A stretch of 64,000 bases of DNA from NCBI RefSeq assembly GCF_009829325.1, contig NZ_VUOS01000004.1, positions 1 through 64,000 on the forward strand, written 5' to 3'. How positions within the stretch are numbered: position 1 is the stretch's first letter; the number at the start of each line of letters is the position of its first letter. The notes below the pieces were generated by a model, which saw nothing but the letters and a program-made list of their open reading frames with translations, was not told where the DNA came from and did not search any database. The translations under genes and the position numbers were made by a program. Positions 52,601 to 60,753 of the stretch are shown here, one piece after another. Origin of the DNA: Nocardia sp. CY41. GTDB lineage: Bacteria; Actinomycetota; Actinomycetes; Mycobacteriales; Mycobacteriaceae.

Positions 52601-52902
52601 ACGACGGTTCGCTGCCGATCATCGGCGTGAACACCTTCCGCAACTCCCACGACGAGCCGCACCGGGAGCTGCGGCTCGCGCGCGGCACCGAAGCGGAGAA
52701 GCAGTCCCAGCTGCGGCGGGTGCGCGAATTCCAGCAGCGCAACCGGGACGCCGCCCACGCCGCGCTCGCCCGGCTCGAAGCGGTCGCCCGCACCGACGAC
52801 AACATCTTCGAGGTGCTCATGGAGGCGGCTCGGGTGTGCACGTTGCAGCAGATCACCGACACGTTCTTCACCGTCGGCGGGCAGTACCGCCGCAACGTGT
52901 GA
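49684..52902 (+). CDS. icmF: Fused isobutyryl-CoA mutase IcmF
   Basis: A 1072-residue AdoCbl enzyme that interconverts isobutyryl-CoA and n-butyryl-CoA. Domain order: B12-binding domain (FDGHDAAINIMRR, about 24-36; GNRS-type loop HLGHNRSVSEV), G-protein chaperone domain with Walker A GTGGSGKSSL (about 200-209) and NKFE, then the mutase TIM barrel (KVGTSGVSIASLDDMKVLYD; FSTEFSLRMMADIQEW). This order distinguishes IcmF from methylmalonyl-CoA mutase, where these parts are separate proteins. The GTG at 49684 has GGAGGAG just upstream. The motif shared with the mmsA operon ties it to valine-derived isobutyryl-CoA. Confidence 0.95.
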   Translation: MADNSALYTPAHPVRFVTSAALFDGHDAAINIMRRILQSQGAEVIHLGHNRSVSEVVDAVLTEDAQGVAVSSYQGGHVEYFEYLADALRTAGAGHVRIFGGGGGVIVAEEIARLAESGVTIFSPEDGQRLGLPGMINQLIRACDIDLAAEPPAADAVLAGERAALARVITCLQADALPEADRRKLAEAAAARTVPVLGITGTGGSGKSSLTDELVRRLRSDQQDKVRVAILAVDPTRRRGGGALLGDRIRMNALDGEHVFFRSLATRGGHELPDNIDLIVAACKAAGYDLVVLETPGIGQGDAAVTDHVDVSMYVMTPEFGAASQLEKIDMLDYADVVAINKFERRGAADALRDVARQLIRNREEFHAAPEDMPVFGTSAATFNDDGVTALYQHLTGLLAGHGLRLEPGALPRVDTRTSTRFAQLIPPARVRYLAEIAETVRGYHAETTAQVAAAQRLQRLEQVAAELPDDTAVAELAERARADLTPANAALLAEWPALAESYRGEEQVVRVRDREMRTRLRRETLSGNSIPRVALPRFTDHGELLRFLRAEHLPGRFPFTAGVFPFKRDNEDPARMFAGEGDPFRTNRRFKVLSEHSDAKRLSTAFDSVTLYGHDPAERPDIYGKVGTSGVSIASLDDMKVLYDGFDLTAPSTSVSMTINGPAPTILAYFLNTAIDQALDRFAAEQGRPPTDAEAADLRARTLATVRGTVQADILKEDQGQNTCIFSTEFSLRMMADIQEWFVRNGVRNFYSVSISGYHIAEAGANPISQLAFTLANGFTYVEAYLARGMHIDDFAPNLSFFFSNGMDPEYSVIGRVARRIWAVAMRDRYGADERSQKLKYHIQTSGRSLHAQEMNFNDIRTTLQALIAIYDNCNSLHTNAYDEAVTTPTEESVRRALAIQLIINREWGVAMNENPLQGSFLVDELTDLVEEAVLAEFERISERGGVLGAMETGYQRGKIQDESMRYEQRKHDGSLPIIGVNTFRNSHDEPHRELRLARGTEAEKQSQLRRVREFQQRNRDAAHAALARLEAVARTDDNIFEVLMEAARVCTLQQITDTFFTVGGQYRRNV

Positions 52903-53067
52903 GCAGAACCTTCCGCAGCAGGCTCGGTCGGCGTCCCGGCGCGGCCCGGCCGCGCTCGCGAGCCGGGCCCGCGGCACGGATCGCCGAGCGAGACGGTCGC
53001 CGCGGGTTCCCCGCCCGCTGCGCGCGGACATGTGACAATCGCCGAGCAAACCTTCGGCGCGGTTGGG

Positions 53068-54147
53068 ATGACAGGTATGGACCTCTCGGGTATTCGGATC
53101 ATCGACGCACACATCCACCAGTGGGACCCGTTCACCACACCGCGGGATTTCAGCACGCTGGCGAAACTGTTCCGGCTGCTGCCGGTTCCGGTGGACGCGG
53201 CGAAGCGGCTGGCCCCGCGGCGGGACCGCGAGTTCGTCGGCGATCCGGTCGCCTACTTGCGGCCCTACCTGCCGTTCGACTACCGCGCCGATGCCGGGAA
53301 CGCGCCGATCGAGGTGATCGCGCACATCGAGGTCGAATGGTCGCAGCCGGGACCCCTGGGTAAAGCCGGGGAGACCGCCTGGGTGGCCGGACTGCCGCTG
53401 GAGGCGGCGCCACGGCTCGGCGCGATCCTCGCGGGCGGCGACCCGGCGGACCCCGGGTTCGCGGAGCTGCTCGACGCACACGCGGCCGCCTCACCGCTGC
53501 TGCGCGGTATTCGGACCATGGTCGCGCACCATCCCGATCCCGGCGTGCGATCGTTCACCGACGCCCCCGGCAAACTCGCCACCAAGGACTTCCTGGACGG
53601 CTTCGCGCACCTGGCCGAGCGCGGCCTGTCGTTCGAGGCGTGGGTGTACTCGCACGCCATCCCCGACGTCACCGCGCTGGCCGAACGGTATCCCGAAGTG
53701 CCGATCGTGCTGAACCACCTCGGCACGCCCGCGGGGATCTTCGGCGCGGTGGGCAAACACACCGGCGGCAATCCGGGACTACGCAGGGAGCTCCTGGTGC
53801 GGTGGCGCGACGATCTCGCCGCACTGGCCGCGCGCCCGAACGTGATCGCGAAGGTGAGCGGGCTGATGATGCCGATTCTCGGCCATCCGATCCCGCCGCG
53901 GGGCACACCGACGCCGGTGCCGCAGCTGCTCGACCGGATCGGCCCGCTGGTCGAACACGCCGTGGACGTCTTCGGCGCGGACCGTCTCATCTGGGGTTCC
54001 AACTTCCCGGTGGACAAGCCGGTCACCAGCATCGCGAACAGCATCGAGGTGATCGCGACCGCCGTCACCGGCCACGGCGGCGGACGGACGGAACTCGAGC
54101 AGGTCTTCCGCACCACCGCGCAGCGCGTGTACCGGATCGCGGACTGA
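53068..54147 (+). CDS. Amidohydrolase family protein
   Basis: A 359-residue TIM-barrel metal-dependent hydrolase of the amidohydrolase-2 (ACMSD-like) group. Seen: IIDAHIHQWDPFTTP near the N-terminus (metal-binding HxH-like HIH), VLNHLGTPAG (His ligand) and DRLIWGSNFPVDKPV near the C-terminus (Asn replacing the more usual Asp). Substrate unknown; relatives act on lactones or decarboxylate acids. Start choice: ATG at 53068; a GTG at 53032 or an ATG at 53077 are possible. It follows icmF by 165 bp. Confidence 0.8.
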   Translation: MTGMDLSGIRIIDAHIHQWDPFTTPRDFSTLAKLFRLLPVPVDAAKRLAPRRDREFVGDPVAYLRPYLPFDYRADAGNAPIEVIAHIEVEWSQPGPLGKAGETAWVAGLPLEAAPRLGAILAGGDPADPGFAELLDAHAAASPLLRGIRTMVAHHPDPGVRSFTDAPGKLATKDFLDGFAHLAERGLSFEAWVYSHAIPDVTALAERYPEVPIVLNHLGTPAGIFGAVGKHTGGNPGLRRELLVRWRDDLAALAARPNVIAKVSGLMMPILGHPIPPRGTPTPVPQLLDRIGPLVEHAVDVFGADRLIWGSNFPVDKPVTSIANSIEVIATAVTGHGGGRTELEQVFRTTAQRVYRIAD

Positions 54148-54182
54148 CCCGGTTGTCGGTGCCCGCGGCTAGCATTCGCCGC

Positions 54183-54587
54183 GTGAAAGCCACCGGCACG
54201 TTCTCCGTGAGTTCCTTCGTCCCGACCGAGGTGGTGCCCGATCCCACGATCACCACCGCGTTGCCGGTCGGCGTCGCCCTCATCGCCAAGCAATTCAGCG
54301 GCGCGATCGAAGGCCGCTCGTCCACCGTGTTCACCGCCGCGTTCGACCAGGCCACCGGTGTGGGCAGCTACACCGCGATGGAGTCGTTCGAGGGCACGCT
54401 CGACGGCGTCGCGGGCACCTTCAATTTCCTGCACGTCGCGAGCACCAGCGGGGCCGACCGTACGAACGAATTCTGCGTGATCGTGCCCGGCAGCGGCACC
54501 GGCGACCTCGCGGGCATCACGGGCACGGGCGGACTGCATGTGGACGCCGACGGCACACACCACATGTGGTTCGACTACGAATTGTGA
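54183..54587 (+). CDS. DUF3224 family protein
   Basis: A 134-residue protein with the beta-barrel-like DUF3224 pattern: KATGTFSVSSFVPTEVV at the start and GTFNFLHVASTSGAD, then IVPGSGTGDLAGITGTGGL. No function is established. The GTG at 54183 fits the family start. The 3' end overlaps the convergent BtuF-like gene by 13 bases. Confidence 0.82.
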   Translation: MKATGTFSVSSFVPTEVVPDPTITTALPVGVALIAKQFSGAIEGRSSTVFTAAFDQATGVGSYTAMESFEGTLDGVAGTFNFLHVASTSGADRTNEFCVIVPGSGTGDLAGITGTGGLHVDADGTHHMWFDYEL

Positions 54588-55369
54588 GTCGCGCGGGCCA
54601 GTTGCGCGGTGAGCGTCTCGCGGGCGGTCGCCAATGACGGCCCGTACCAGGTGAGGGCGCGGCCTTCGACCAAAGCGACCGGGATATCCGGAAATGCTTC
54701 CGGTCCATCGCTTTCAGTGAAGACATAGGGTTCGTCGGGGAGCACCGCGAGCTCGACGCCTTCGATCAGCTCGGCCTCCGTGACGCGCGGATAGCGATCG
54801 GGACGATCGTCGTGCACCAAGCGCAGGCCCAGGCGGTGCGCGATGTCGCCGGTGAAAGTATTGCGTCCGACCACCATCCACGGATTCCGCCAGACCGGGA
54901 TGACGGCGGCGCGCGCCGGTTCAGGAGGCGGTGCCGACCAAGCGGACCGGGCCTCGGTGAGCCAAGCCGGGATGTCGACGCCGAGCGCCTCCACGCACAG
55001 CCGGGCGAGCGAAACCATGGCCTGCTCGACGGTCTCGATCTCGGTCACCCACACCGGGATTCCCGCCGTGCGCAGACGTTCGACGTCGAGGCGGCGGTTC
55101 TCCTCTTTGTTGCACAACACCAGGTCGGGGGCGAGTTCTACGATGCGGCGGACATCCGGATTCTTTGTGCCACGGACCCGTTCGACCGCCAGATCGGCTG
55201 GATGCGTACACCATTGCGTGGCGGCGACCAAGACTTCCGGACACGTGCACGCCACCGCCTCGGTCAGCGACGGAACGAGCGACACCACCCGGCGCGGGGG
55301 TGTTCGCAGTTCCACCGGAGTACCGAGGTCGTCGCGGGGCGACCCGGCCGTTGGGCTCCTTCCTGCCAC
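54575..55369 (-). CDS. Helical-backbone metal/cobalamin receptor (BtuF-like) without export signal
   Basis: A 264-residue protein of the BtuF/FhuD class III fold: RVVSLVPSLTEAVACTCPEV (about 27-46), the long middle helix, and RRIVELAPDLVLCNKEENRR. Family members bind cobalamin or siderophores outside the cell, yet no signal peptide or lipobox is present, and no permease or ATPase gene is nearby. It may act in the cytoplasm or use a missed start. The His/Trp-rich TQWCTHPADL loop is notable. It overlaps the DUF3224 gene at the 3' ends. Confidence 0.75.
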   Translation of the reverse strand: MAGRSPTAGSPRDDLGTPVELRTPPRRVVSLVPSLTEAVACTCPEVLVAATQWCTHPADLAVERVRGTKNPDVRRIVELAPDLVLCNKEENRRLDVERLRTAGIPVWVTEIETVEQAMVSLARLCVEALGVDIPAWLTEARSAWSAPPPEPARAAVIPVWRNPWMVVGRNTFTGDIAHRLGLRLVHDDRPDRYPRVTEAELIEGVELAVLPDEPYVFTESDGPEAFPDIPVALVEGRALTWYGPSLATARETLTAQLARATHNS

Positions 55370-55652
55370 GCTGTCAGCCTATAACAGCAGGTTCGCGCAG
55401 GTCGGATCGCTTATCTCGACTCGGCGGAGCTGGGTGCGACGATCCGGCGGTGCGGGGTGCCGGTTCGCCAAGTTCGGCGCAAGGGCAGCGTCCGGGCGTT
55501 ACTGGGGCAGTTCCGCATCGGGTCGCGCGGCGCGAGACTGGATAGCGGCACCCGGCGTCGGGAAGTCTCCGGTCCCTTCGCTCCGCCGGTATCGATCCCG
55601 CCCCGACAGACCGGCGGTAACCGACAGCCCCGATGCTGGGTGCCGACCAACG

Positions 55653-56420
55653 TCACCGGTCCAACAGCCGATAGAGGGCGGTGAGTTCGCGCAGGCCGGT
55701 CGCGGCGGTGGTCTCGTCGGCCGAGGTCATCCGCAGCGCCCTGCGCAGCAGCATCGGATCCAGATCCTCCGGAGCCGCACGGAATTCGACGGAGGGCAGA
55801 GCCGGCAAGGCGATGTTCTCGCCGTACGGGTCGTCATCGACGGCGGGGCTCGGCTCGCGTTCGATGCCGCCGATCAAGGTGTCCAGGTCGAGTCCGCGCA
55901 AGGTCAGGATCTCGCGTGGGCGTTCGTCGAGCCGCTCGGCCAGCAGGTAGCAGACCGCCGCCACATGCTTGCACGGCCAACCGGGATCAGGGCAGGTGCA
56001 GGTGAAATCGAGGTCGGCCGCGGTGCTCGGCAGCAGCAGCGGCCCGAGTCCGGTCGGCAACGCGCCCGAGGCGATCTCGGCGAGCATGCCGGGAGCCGCG
56101 CGGATGGTCTCGATGAGCACCTCGAGTTCGTCCTCGCGCAACGGGCGCACGGTGAACACCGCCGTGAAGGGCTTCGGTTGGCTGCCTTGCACTTCCGCCG
56201 TCACCGCGCCCGGCTCGATCCGGTAGTTCACCACCTGACCGGATCTGGCGTAGTTGCGGCCGCGCGTCAACCGGCCCGGCTCCGCCATCCGCTCGACCGA
56301 TTCCACCAGCGCCTTGCCCCACCAGGTGCGCCCGAACCCGCCGCGCCTGCTACGTGCCTCCACACCGCCGCGCACCGGCAGCTTCTTCCCGTACTCCGAG
56401 TAGTCGACGAATGGACTCAT
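55653..56420 (-). CDS. SWIM zinc-finger protein
   Basis: A 255-residue protein with the SWIM signature C-x-C-x(n)-C-x-H in FTCTCPDPGWPCKHVAAVCY (about 156-175). The N-terminus (FGRTWWGKALVESVERM; RGRNYARSGQVVNYRI) is the conserved partner domain found in these proteins. Such genes occur with SNF2-family helicases, and here the ATG overlaps the helicase stop (ATGA), a translationally coupled pair. Probable role: DNA or protein contact for a helicase complex. Confidence 0.88.
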   Translation of the reverse strand: MSPFVDYSEYGKKLPVRGGVEARSRRGGFGRTWWGKALVESVERMAEPGRLTRGRNYARSGQVVNYRIEPGAVTAEVQGSQPKPFTAVFTVRPLREDELEVLIETIRAAPGMLAEIASGALPTGLGPLLLPSTAADLDFTCTCPDPGWPCKHVAAVCYLLAERLDERPREILTLRGLDLDTLIGGIEREPSPAVDDDPYGENIALPALPSVEFRAAPEDLDPMLLRRALRMTSADETTAATGLRELTALYRLLDR

Positions 56421-59233
56421 TCGCCCACCGCCGCCGCTCCGAGGGTGAACAGGTCGCGCAATTCGTCGGTGCTCAGCTCGGTGATCCAGTTCTCCCCCGC
56501 GCCGACGGCCAGATCGGCGAGTTGCCGCTTGCCGTTGATCATCTCGTCGATCCGCTCCTCGATCGTGTCCACGCAGACCAGCTTGCGCACCTGGACGTTG
56601 CGCCGCTGGCCGATCCGGAAGGCTCGGTCGGTGGCCTGGTTCTCCACGGCGGGATTCCACCAGCGGTCCAGGTGCACCACGTGATTGGCGGCGGTGAGGT
56701 TGAGGCCGGTGCCACCGGCCTTGAGCGACAACAACATCAGCGGCGGGCCGTCCGGCGTCTGGAAACGGGTGACCATCGCGTCGCGCTTCTTCTTCGGCAC
56801 GCCACCGTGCAGGAACGGGATCTCGGCGCCGAACCGCTCGGTGAGGTAGGGCGCAACCAGCTCGCCGAATTCCCGGAACTGCGTGAACAACAGAGCTTTC
56901 TCGCCGTCGGCCAGCACCGCGTCCACGACGTCCTCGACGAGAGCGAGCTTGCCGGAACGGTGCGCCCCGCGGTGCAGCACGCTCGACCCGTCACCCAGGA
57001 AATGCGCGGGATGGTTGCACACCTGCTTGAGCCGGGTGAGCGCACCGAGCACGGCGCCCTTGCGCGCCATGCCCTTCGCGTCCTTGATTTTCGCCAGCAT
57101 GTCATCCACGACCGCCTGGTAGAGGGCGGCCTGCTCGACGGTGAGATTGGCCCGCACGGTCATCTCGAGCTTCTCGGGCAGATCGCTGATCACCGTGGGG
57201 TCGGTCTTCACCCGGCGCAGCACGAACGGCTGGGTGAGCCAGCGCAGCCGGCTGATCGCGTTCTGGTCGCGCTCGCGTTCGATGGGGACCGCGAAACGGG
57301 CCCGGAAGGACTGCGGGCTGCCCAGCACCTTCGGCACCGCGAAATCCATGATGGAGCGCAGCTCTTCCAGCCGGTTCTCCACCGGGGTGCCGGTGAGCGC
57401 CAGCCGATGCCGCGCGCGCAACGACCGCGCCGCCCGCGCCTGCCGCGTACCGGCGTTCTTGATGTGCTGCGCTTCGTCCAGGACGACGCGGTCCCAGTGC
57501 TGCCTGCCCAGTTCCTCGGCGTCGCGCGCCAGCAGCGCGTAGGTGGTGACCACCAGATCCGCGGCGGCGACCGTCTCGTCGAGTTCGGCCCCGGCTCGCC
57601 GGCCCACGCCGTGATGCACCCACACCCGCAGGTCGGGGGCGAACCGTTCCGCCTCGCGCTGCCAGTTGCCGACCACCGACATGGGGCACACCAGCAAGGT
57701 CGGGCCCGGCGGCTCGGCCGCCTCCGGCGTCTCCCGTTCGTGCACCAGCAAGGCGAGCACCTGGACGGTCTTGCCGAGCCCCATGTCGTCGGCCAGAATC
57801 GCGCCGCACCCCATCCGGCTCATGGTGGCCAGCCAGGCCAGGCCGCGCTGCTGGTAAGGACGCAACTCGGCCTTCAGCCCGACGGGCGCGGCGACCGCTT
57901 CCGGCTCTCGCGCGCGATCGAGCAGGTCACCGGCCCACCCGCCGGCGGTGACCTCGGTGATCGGCACCTGCGGCACCCGCGAGACGGCGATCTCGCCCAG
58001 CATGTCCGCGAAGGTGACCGGGGTGTCGTCGGCGTGCGCGGCGACATACCGGGCCGCGGCGGCCAGCGCCTTGTGATCGGCCTGCACCCACTGCCCGCGC
58101 AACTGCACCAGATCGGACTTGCCGCGCACCAGGCGTTCCATCTCGGCCGTGGTCAACACCATGTCGCCGAGCGCCAGCTCCCAGCGGTAGGCGACCAGGC
58201 CACGCAGACCGACCGTGCTCTCCGCGGCGGGCGTCGCGCTGTCCACGCGCAGGCGCATGCTCGGTTCGGCGACGCTCCAGGCTCGCGGCAGCAGCAACTG
58301 GACCCCGGCGGCGTGCAGGGCGTGCGCGCCGTGCGCGACCAGATCCAGCACCACCTCGGTGGGCAGCAGCAGGTCCATGCTGCGCGGATCGCTCGGCAGA
58401 TCACGCAACCTCGGATACGCCCGCTGGGCCGCGCCGAGCTTGTCCACCGCGATCCGCACGAGATTCGGATCCTCATGCAGGGGAACTGTTCTGGGCGCCT
58501 CCCCGGTCAGGCGCAGGCAGACCTCCAGTCGCCACAGCGCGACGGACTCGTCGGCGAGCCCGAGTGCGCCGTCCGGTTCCAGCAGCCGCAGCACCAATTC
58601 CGGCTCGTCACCGGTCAGGCTCGCCCGCCAGCGCTCCAGCACCTCGGCGACCTGATAGCTGCCGTTGTCCAGCGGAGTGTCGCCGACCAGGGCGGCCACC
58701 AGCGGATGTGGCGAGTCCGGCGGATCGGCCAGCGACCGCGCGATCGGATCGGTGAGCTCGGTGACCATGTCGTCCAGTACCGCGGCCGGACGCCCGGCCA
58801 CCCGCAGGGCCTGCGGCATGGCGACCGCGAGTTCGGCCAGCCAGGCCCGCTGCCGCTCCCCGCCGACCAGCCGCCAGCGCACCCACCACTGGCCGTCCTC
58901 CCGGCGCAGGTCCGGCACGACACGCCCGGCGCGCACCCAGCGTTCGATGCCGCGCGCGACGTGGGCGAGAAACCGCAGATCCCCCGCCACCAGCCCGGCG
59001 GGCAGTCGCTGCCGCAGCGCCTCCGCCGCCGCCACCGGGGCCATCGCGTGCGCGCGCACCCGCTCGGTCGCGACGACGCCGTTCGCGACGACCAGCACCT
59101 CGGCGCGGTGCCGGAACCTCGACGCCCGCAGCACGCTGCCCAGCGGATCCGGCAGCCCGGTGGACGGCGCGGCGACCGGCGAGTCGTGCCAGAGCAGCAA
59201 CCCGGATCCCGGCGACCACAGTCCGTGCAGCAT
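56417..59233 (-). CDS. SNF2-family DEAD/DEAH helicase
   Basis: A 938-residue protein. Order: a long N-terminal SNF2-associated region, SNF2 ATPase with motif I DDMGLGKTVQVLALL, motif II LDEAQH, and the C-terminal helicase domain with ALLFTQFREFGE, LSLKAGGTGLNLTAANHVVH and DRAFRIGQRRNVQVRK (motif VI). Similar to HelZ/Rv2101-type proteins. Probably remodels DNA-bound proteins in repair or restart. The ATG at 59233 (MLHGLW) is taken; a TTG four codons upstream is possible. Confidence 0.92.
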   Translation of the reverse strand: MLHGLWSPGSGLLLWHDSPVAAPSTGLPDPLGSVLRASRFRHRAEVLVVANGVVATERVRAHAMAPVAAAEALRQRLPAGLVAGDLRFLAHVARGIERWVRAGRVVPDLRREDGQWWVRWRLVGGERQRAWLAELAVAMPQALRVAGRPAAVLDDMVTELTDPIARSLADPPDSPHPLVAALVGDTPLDNGSYQVAEVLERWRASLTGDEPELVLRLLEPDGALGLADESVALWRLEVCLRLTGEAPRTVPLHEDPNLVRIAVDKLGAAQRAYPRLRDLPSDPRSMDLLLPTEVVLDLVAHGAHALHAAGVQLLLPRAWSVAEPSMRLRVDSATPAAESTVGLRGLVAYRWELALGDMVLTTAEMERLVRGKSDLVQLRGQWVQADHKALAAAARYVAAHADDTPVTFADMLGEIAVSRVPQVPITEVTAGGWAGDLLDRAREPEAVAAPVGLKAELRPYQQRGLAWLATMSRMGCGAILADDMGLGKTVQVLALLVHERETPEAAEPPGPTLLVCPMSVVGNWQREAERFAPDLRVWVHHGVGRRAGAELDETVAAADLVVTTYALLARDAEELGRQHWDRVVLDEAQHIKNAGTRQARAARSLRARHRLALTGTPVENRLEELRSIMDFAVPKVLGSPQSFRARFAVPIERERDQNAISRLRWLTQPFVLRRVKTDPTVISDLPEKLEMTVRANLTVEQAALYQAVVDDMLAKIKDAKGMARKGAVLGALTRLKQVCNHPAHFLGDGSSVLHRGAHRSGKLALVEDVVDAVLADGEKALLFTQFREFGELVAPYLTERFGAEIPFLHGGVPKKKRDAMVTRFQTPDGPPLMLLSLKAGGTGLNLTAANHVVHLDRWWNPAVENQATDRAFRIGQRRNVQVRKLVCVDTIEERIDEMINGKRQLADLAVGAGENWITELSTDELRDLFTLGAAAVGE

Positions 59234-59381
59234 CAACCCATCCAAGCAGGCGGGTCCGACACGGCGGCGCGCCCAGTGCCCCGACCGTTGTGGATTTCTT
59301 CACGCAACGGGCACATACTGGAATATCCGCAGGTCATCGCAAACAACCGCAGCTTGGTGTCAAGGAAGCGGAGGAAGCAGC

Positions 59382-59744
59382 ATGACGATCCTGCTCCAGG
59401 TTCTCGAGCAGAGCTTCACCCCGACGACCGCGTGGGAACGGCGGAAATTCACCTTCGTGCATGCCGACAAGATCGTCGGCATGCGGCTCGACGGGCAGTG
59501 CGGTGTGTGGCTTGACCTGTCGAGACCCGGTGAATCCCAGCGGCTGGCCCGCACCACCGACCCGCGCGAGGCGATCACGTTCCTGCTCACCACCTTCGCC
59601 AAGATCGCCGAATGCGAGGAGCGCGGCGGCTCGTGGGTGATCGGGCACGACGGAACGCATATCGAGTCGATCGCCGCCACCCGGTTCCCGCCCCGGGCCA
59701 GCGAGGTCGCCGACGACGATCTCCTGGCCCGCGCCTGGCTGTAG
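59382..59744 (+). CDS. Hypothetical protein
   Basis: A 120-residue soluble protein, divergent from the helicase gene. It starts MTILLQVLEQSFTPTTAWER and contains KFTFVHADKIVGMRLDGQCG and a C-terminal ARAWL. A GGAGGAAGCAGC ribosome-binding site precedes the ATG at ideal distance, which supports the gene. I do not recognise the family. Composition is normal for the window. Confidence 0.7.
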   Translation: MTILLQVLEQSFTPTTAWERRKFTFVHADKIVGMRLDGQCGVWLDLSRPGESQRLARTTDPREAITFLLTTFAKIAECEERGGSWVIGHDGTHIESIAATRFPPRASEVADDDLLARAWL

Positions 59745-59759
59745 GTCCGCGGTAGCGGG

Positions 59760-60578
59760 TCAGCTACCCGTCGCGACCGGCCGTTTCGGATCGTTCGACC
59801 ACTGTGACCACGACCCGGGATACAAGGCCGCCTCCACGCCCGCGACAGCGAGCGCCGCGACCTGGTGCGCCGCCGTCACGCCGGAGCCGCAGTACACGGC
59901 CACCGGCCCGGATCCGAAGCCGGCGAAGCGGTCGCGCAGTTCCTCCACCGCGCGGAAGCGGCCCTCGGCGTCGAGATTGTCGGCGGTCGGAGCGCTGAGC
60001 GCACCGGGGATGTGCCCGGCGCGGGGATCGATCGGCTCCACGTCACCGCGGAAGCGCTCGCTCGCCCTGGCATCCAACAGCACGCCCTTCCAGCGCGCGG
60101 CCGCGTCCGCGTCGATCACGGGCAGCTGACCGGGGCGCAGTTCGACGTCGCCGGGTTCGGGGTCGGGCTCGGCGCCGGTAGCGACCTGCCCGCTCGCACC
60201 GATCCAGGCGGGCAGCCCGCCGTCGAGAATGCGCACGTCCGCGACACCCGCCCAGCGCAGCAGCCACCAGGCGCGGGCGGCGGCCATGCCGCCGGTGGCG
60301 TCGTAGACGACGACCGGATCGCCCTCGCACAACCCCCAGCTGCGCGCGCACTTCTCCAGCTGCGCGGGGTCCGGCAGTGGATGCCTGCCGCGCGCGGGGG
60401 AAGGCGGTGCGGCCAGTTCCGTTTCCAGGTCGACGAACACCGCGCCGGGAATGTGACCGGCGAGGTAGTGCTGCGGCCCGTCCGGATCGCCCAGCGCCCA
60501 GCGCACATCCAGCAGGCGAAGCCGCTTGTCCGACAACGCTTCCCGCAGTTCCTCCGGAGTGATCAGTACCGCGCTCAA
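59760..60578 (-). CDS. Thiosulfate/3-mercaptopyruvate sulfurtransferase (two rhodanese domains)
   Basis: A 272-residue tandem rhodanese. The first domain is inactive-type (LLDVRWALGDPDGPQHYLAG, VVYDATGG), and the second carries the active-site loop YCGSGVTAAH with the persulfide-forming Cys near 232. It moves sulfur from thiosulfate or mercaptopyruvate to an acceptor. The CGSGVT loop is typical of 3-mercaptopyruvate-type or actinobacterial SseA proteins. It is convergent with the gene at 59382 and divergent from the BenE-type transporter. Confidence 0.9.
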   Translation of the reverse strand: MSAVLITPEELREALSDKRLRLLDVRWALGDPDGPQHYLAGHIPGAVFVDLETELAAPPSPARGRHPLPDPAQLEKCARSWGLCEGDPVVVYDATGGMAAARAWWLLRWAGVADVRILDGGLPAWIGASGQVATGAEPDPEPGDVELRPGQLPVIDADAAARWKGVLLDARASERFRGDVEPIDPRAGHIPGALSAPTADNLDAEGRFRAVEELRDRFAGFGSGPVAVYCGSGVTAAHQVAALAVAGVEAALYPGSWSQWSNDPKRPVATGS

Positions 60579-60753
60579 CTCAGCTCCTCGTCCCGAATCG
60601 CGTCCTCGCGCACCGACTCCCCCACCCTACGCACCCGGATGTGCCGATGTCGCCGAACTCTCGTGCCGCGCGCCGCCCGCGGCGGCCAAGTCAGGCCAGT
60701 TTCGGCGCACTGGCAGGCGACACGCACTCGTGACCAGCGGCAATATCCGACCG

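Noticed and set aside
49645..53481. A 1278-codon open frame on the minus strand opposite icmF and the amidohydrolase
   Set aside because: It mirrors two well-supported genes, has His/Arg/Gly-rich composition and no domain. It is a product of GC-rich codon use.
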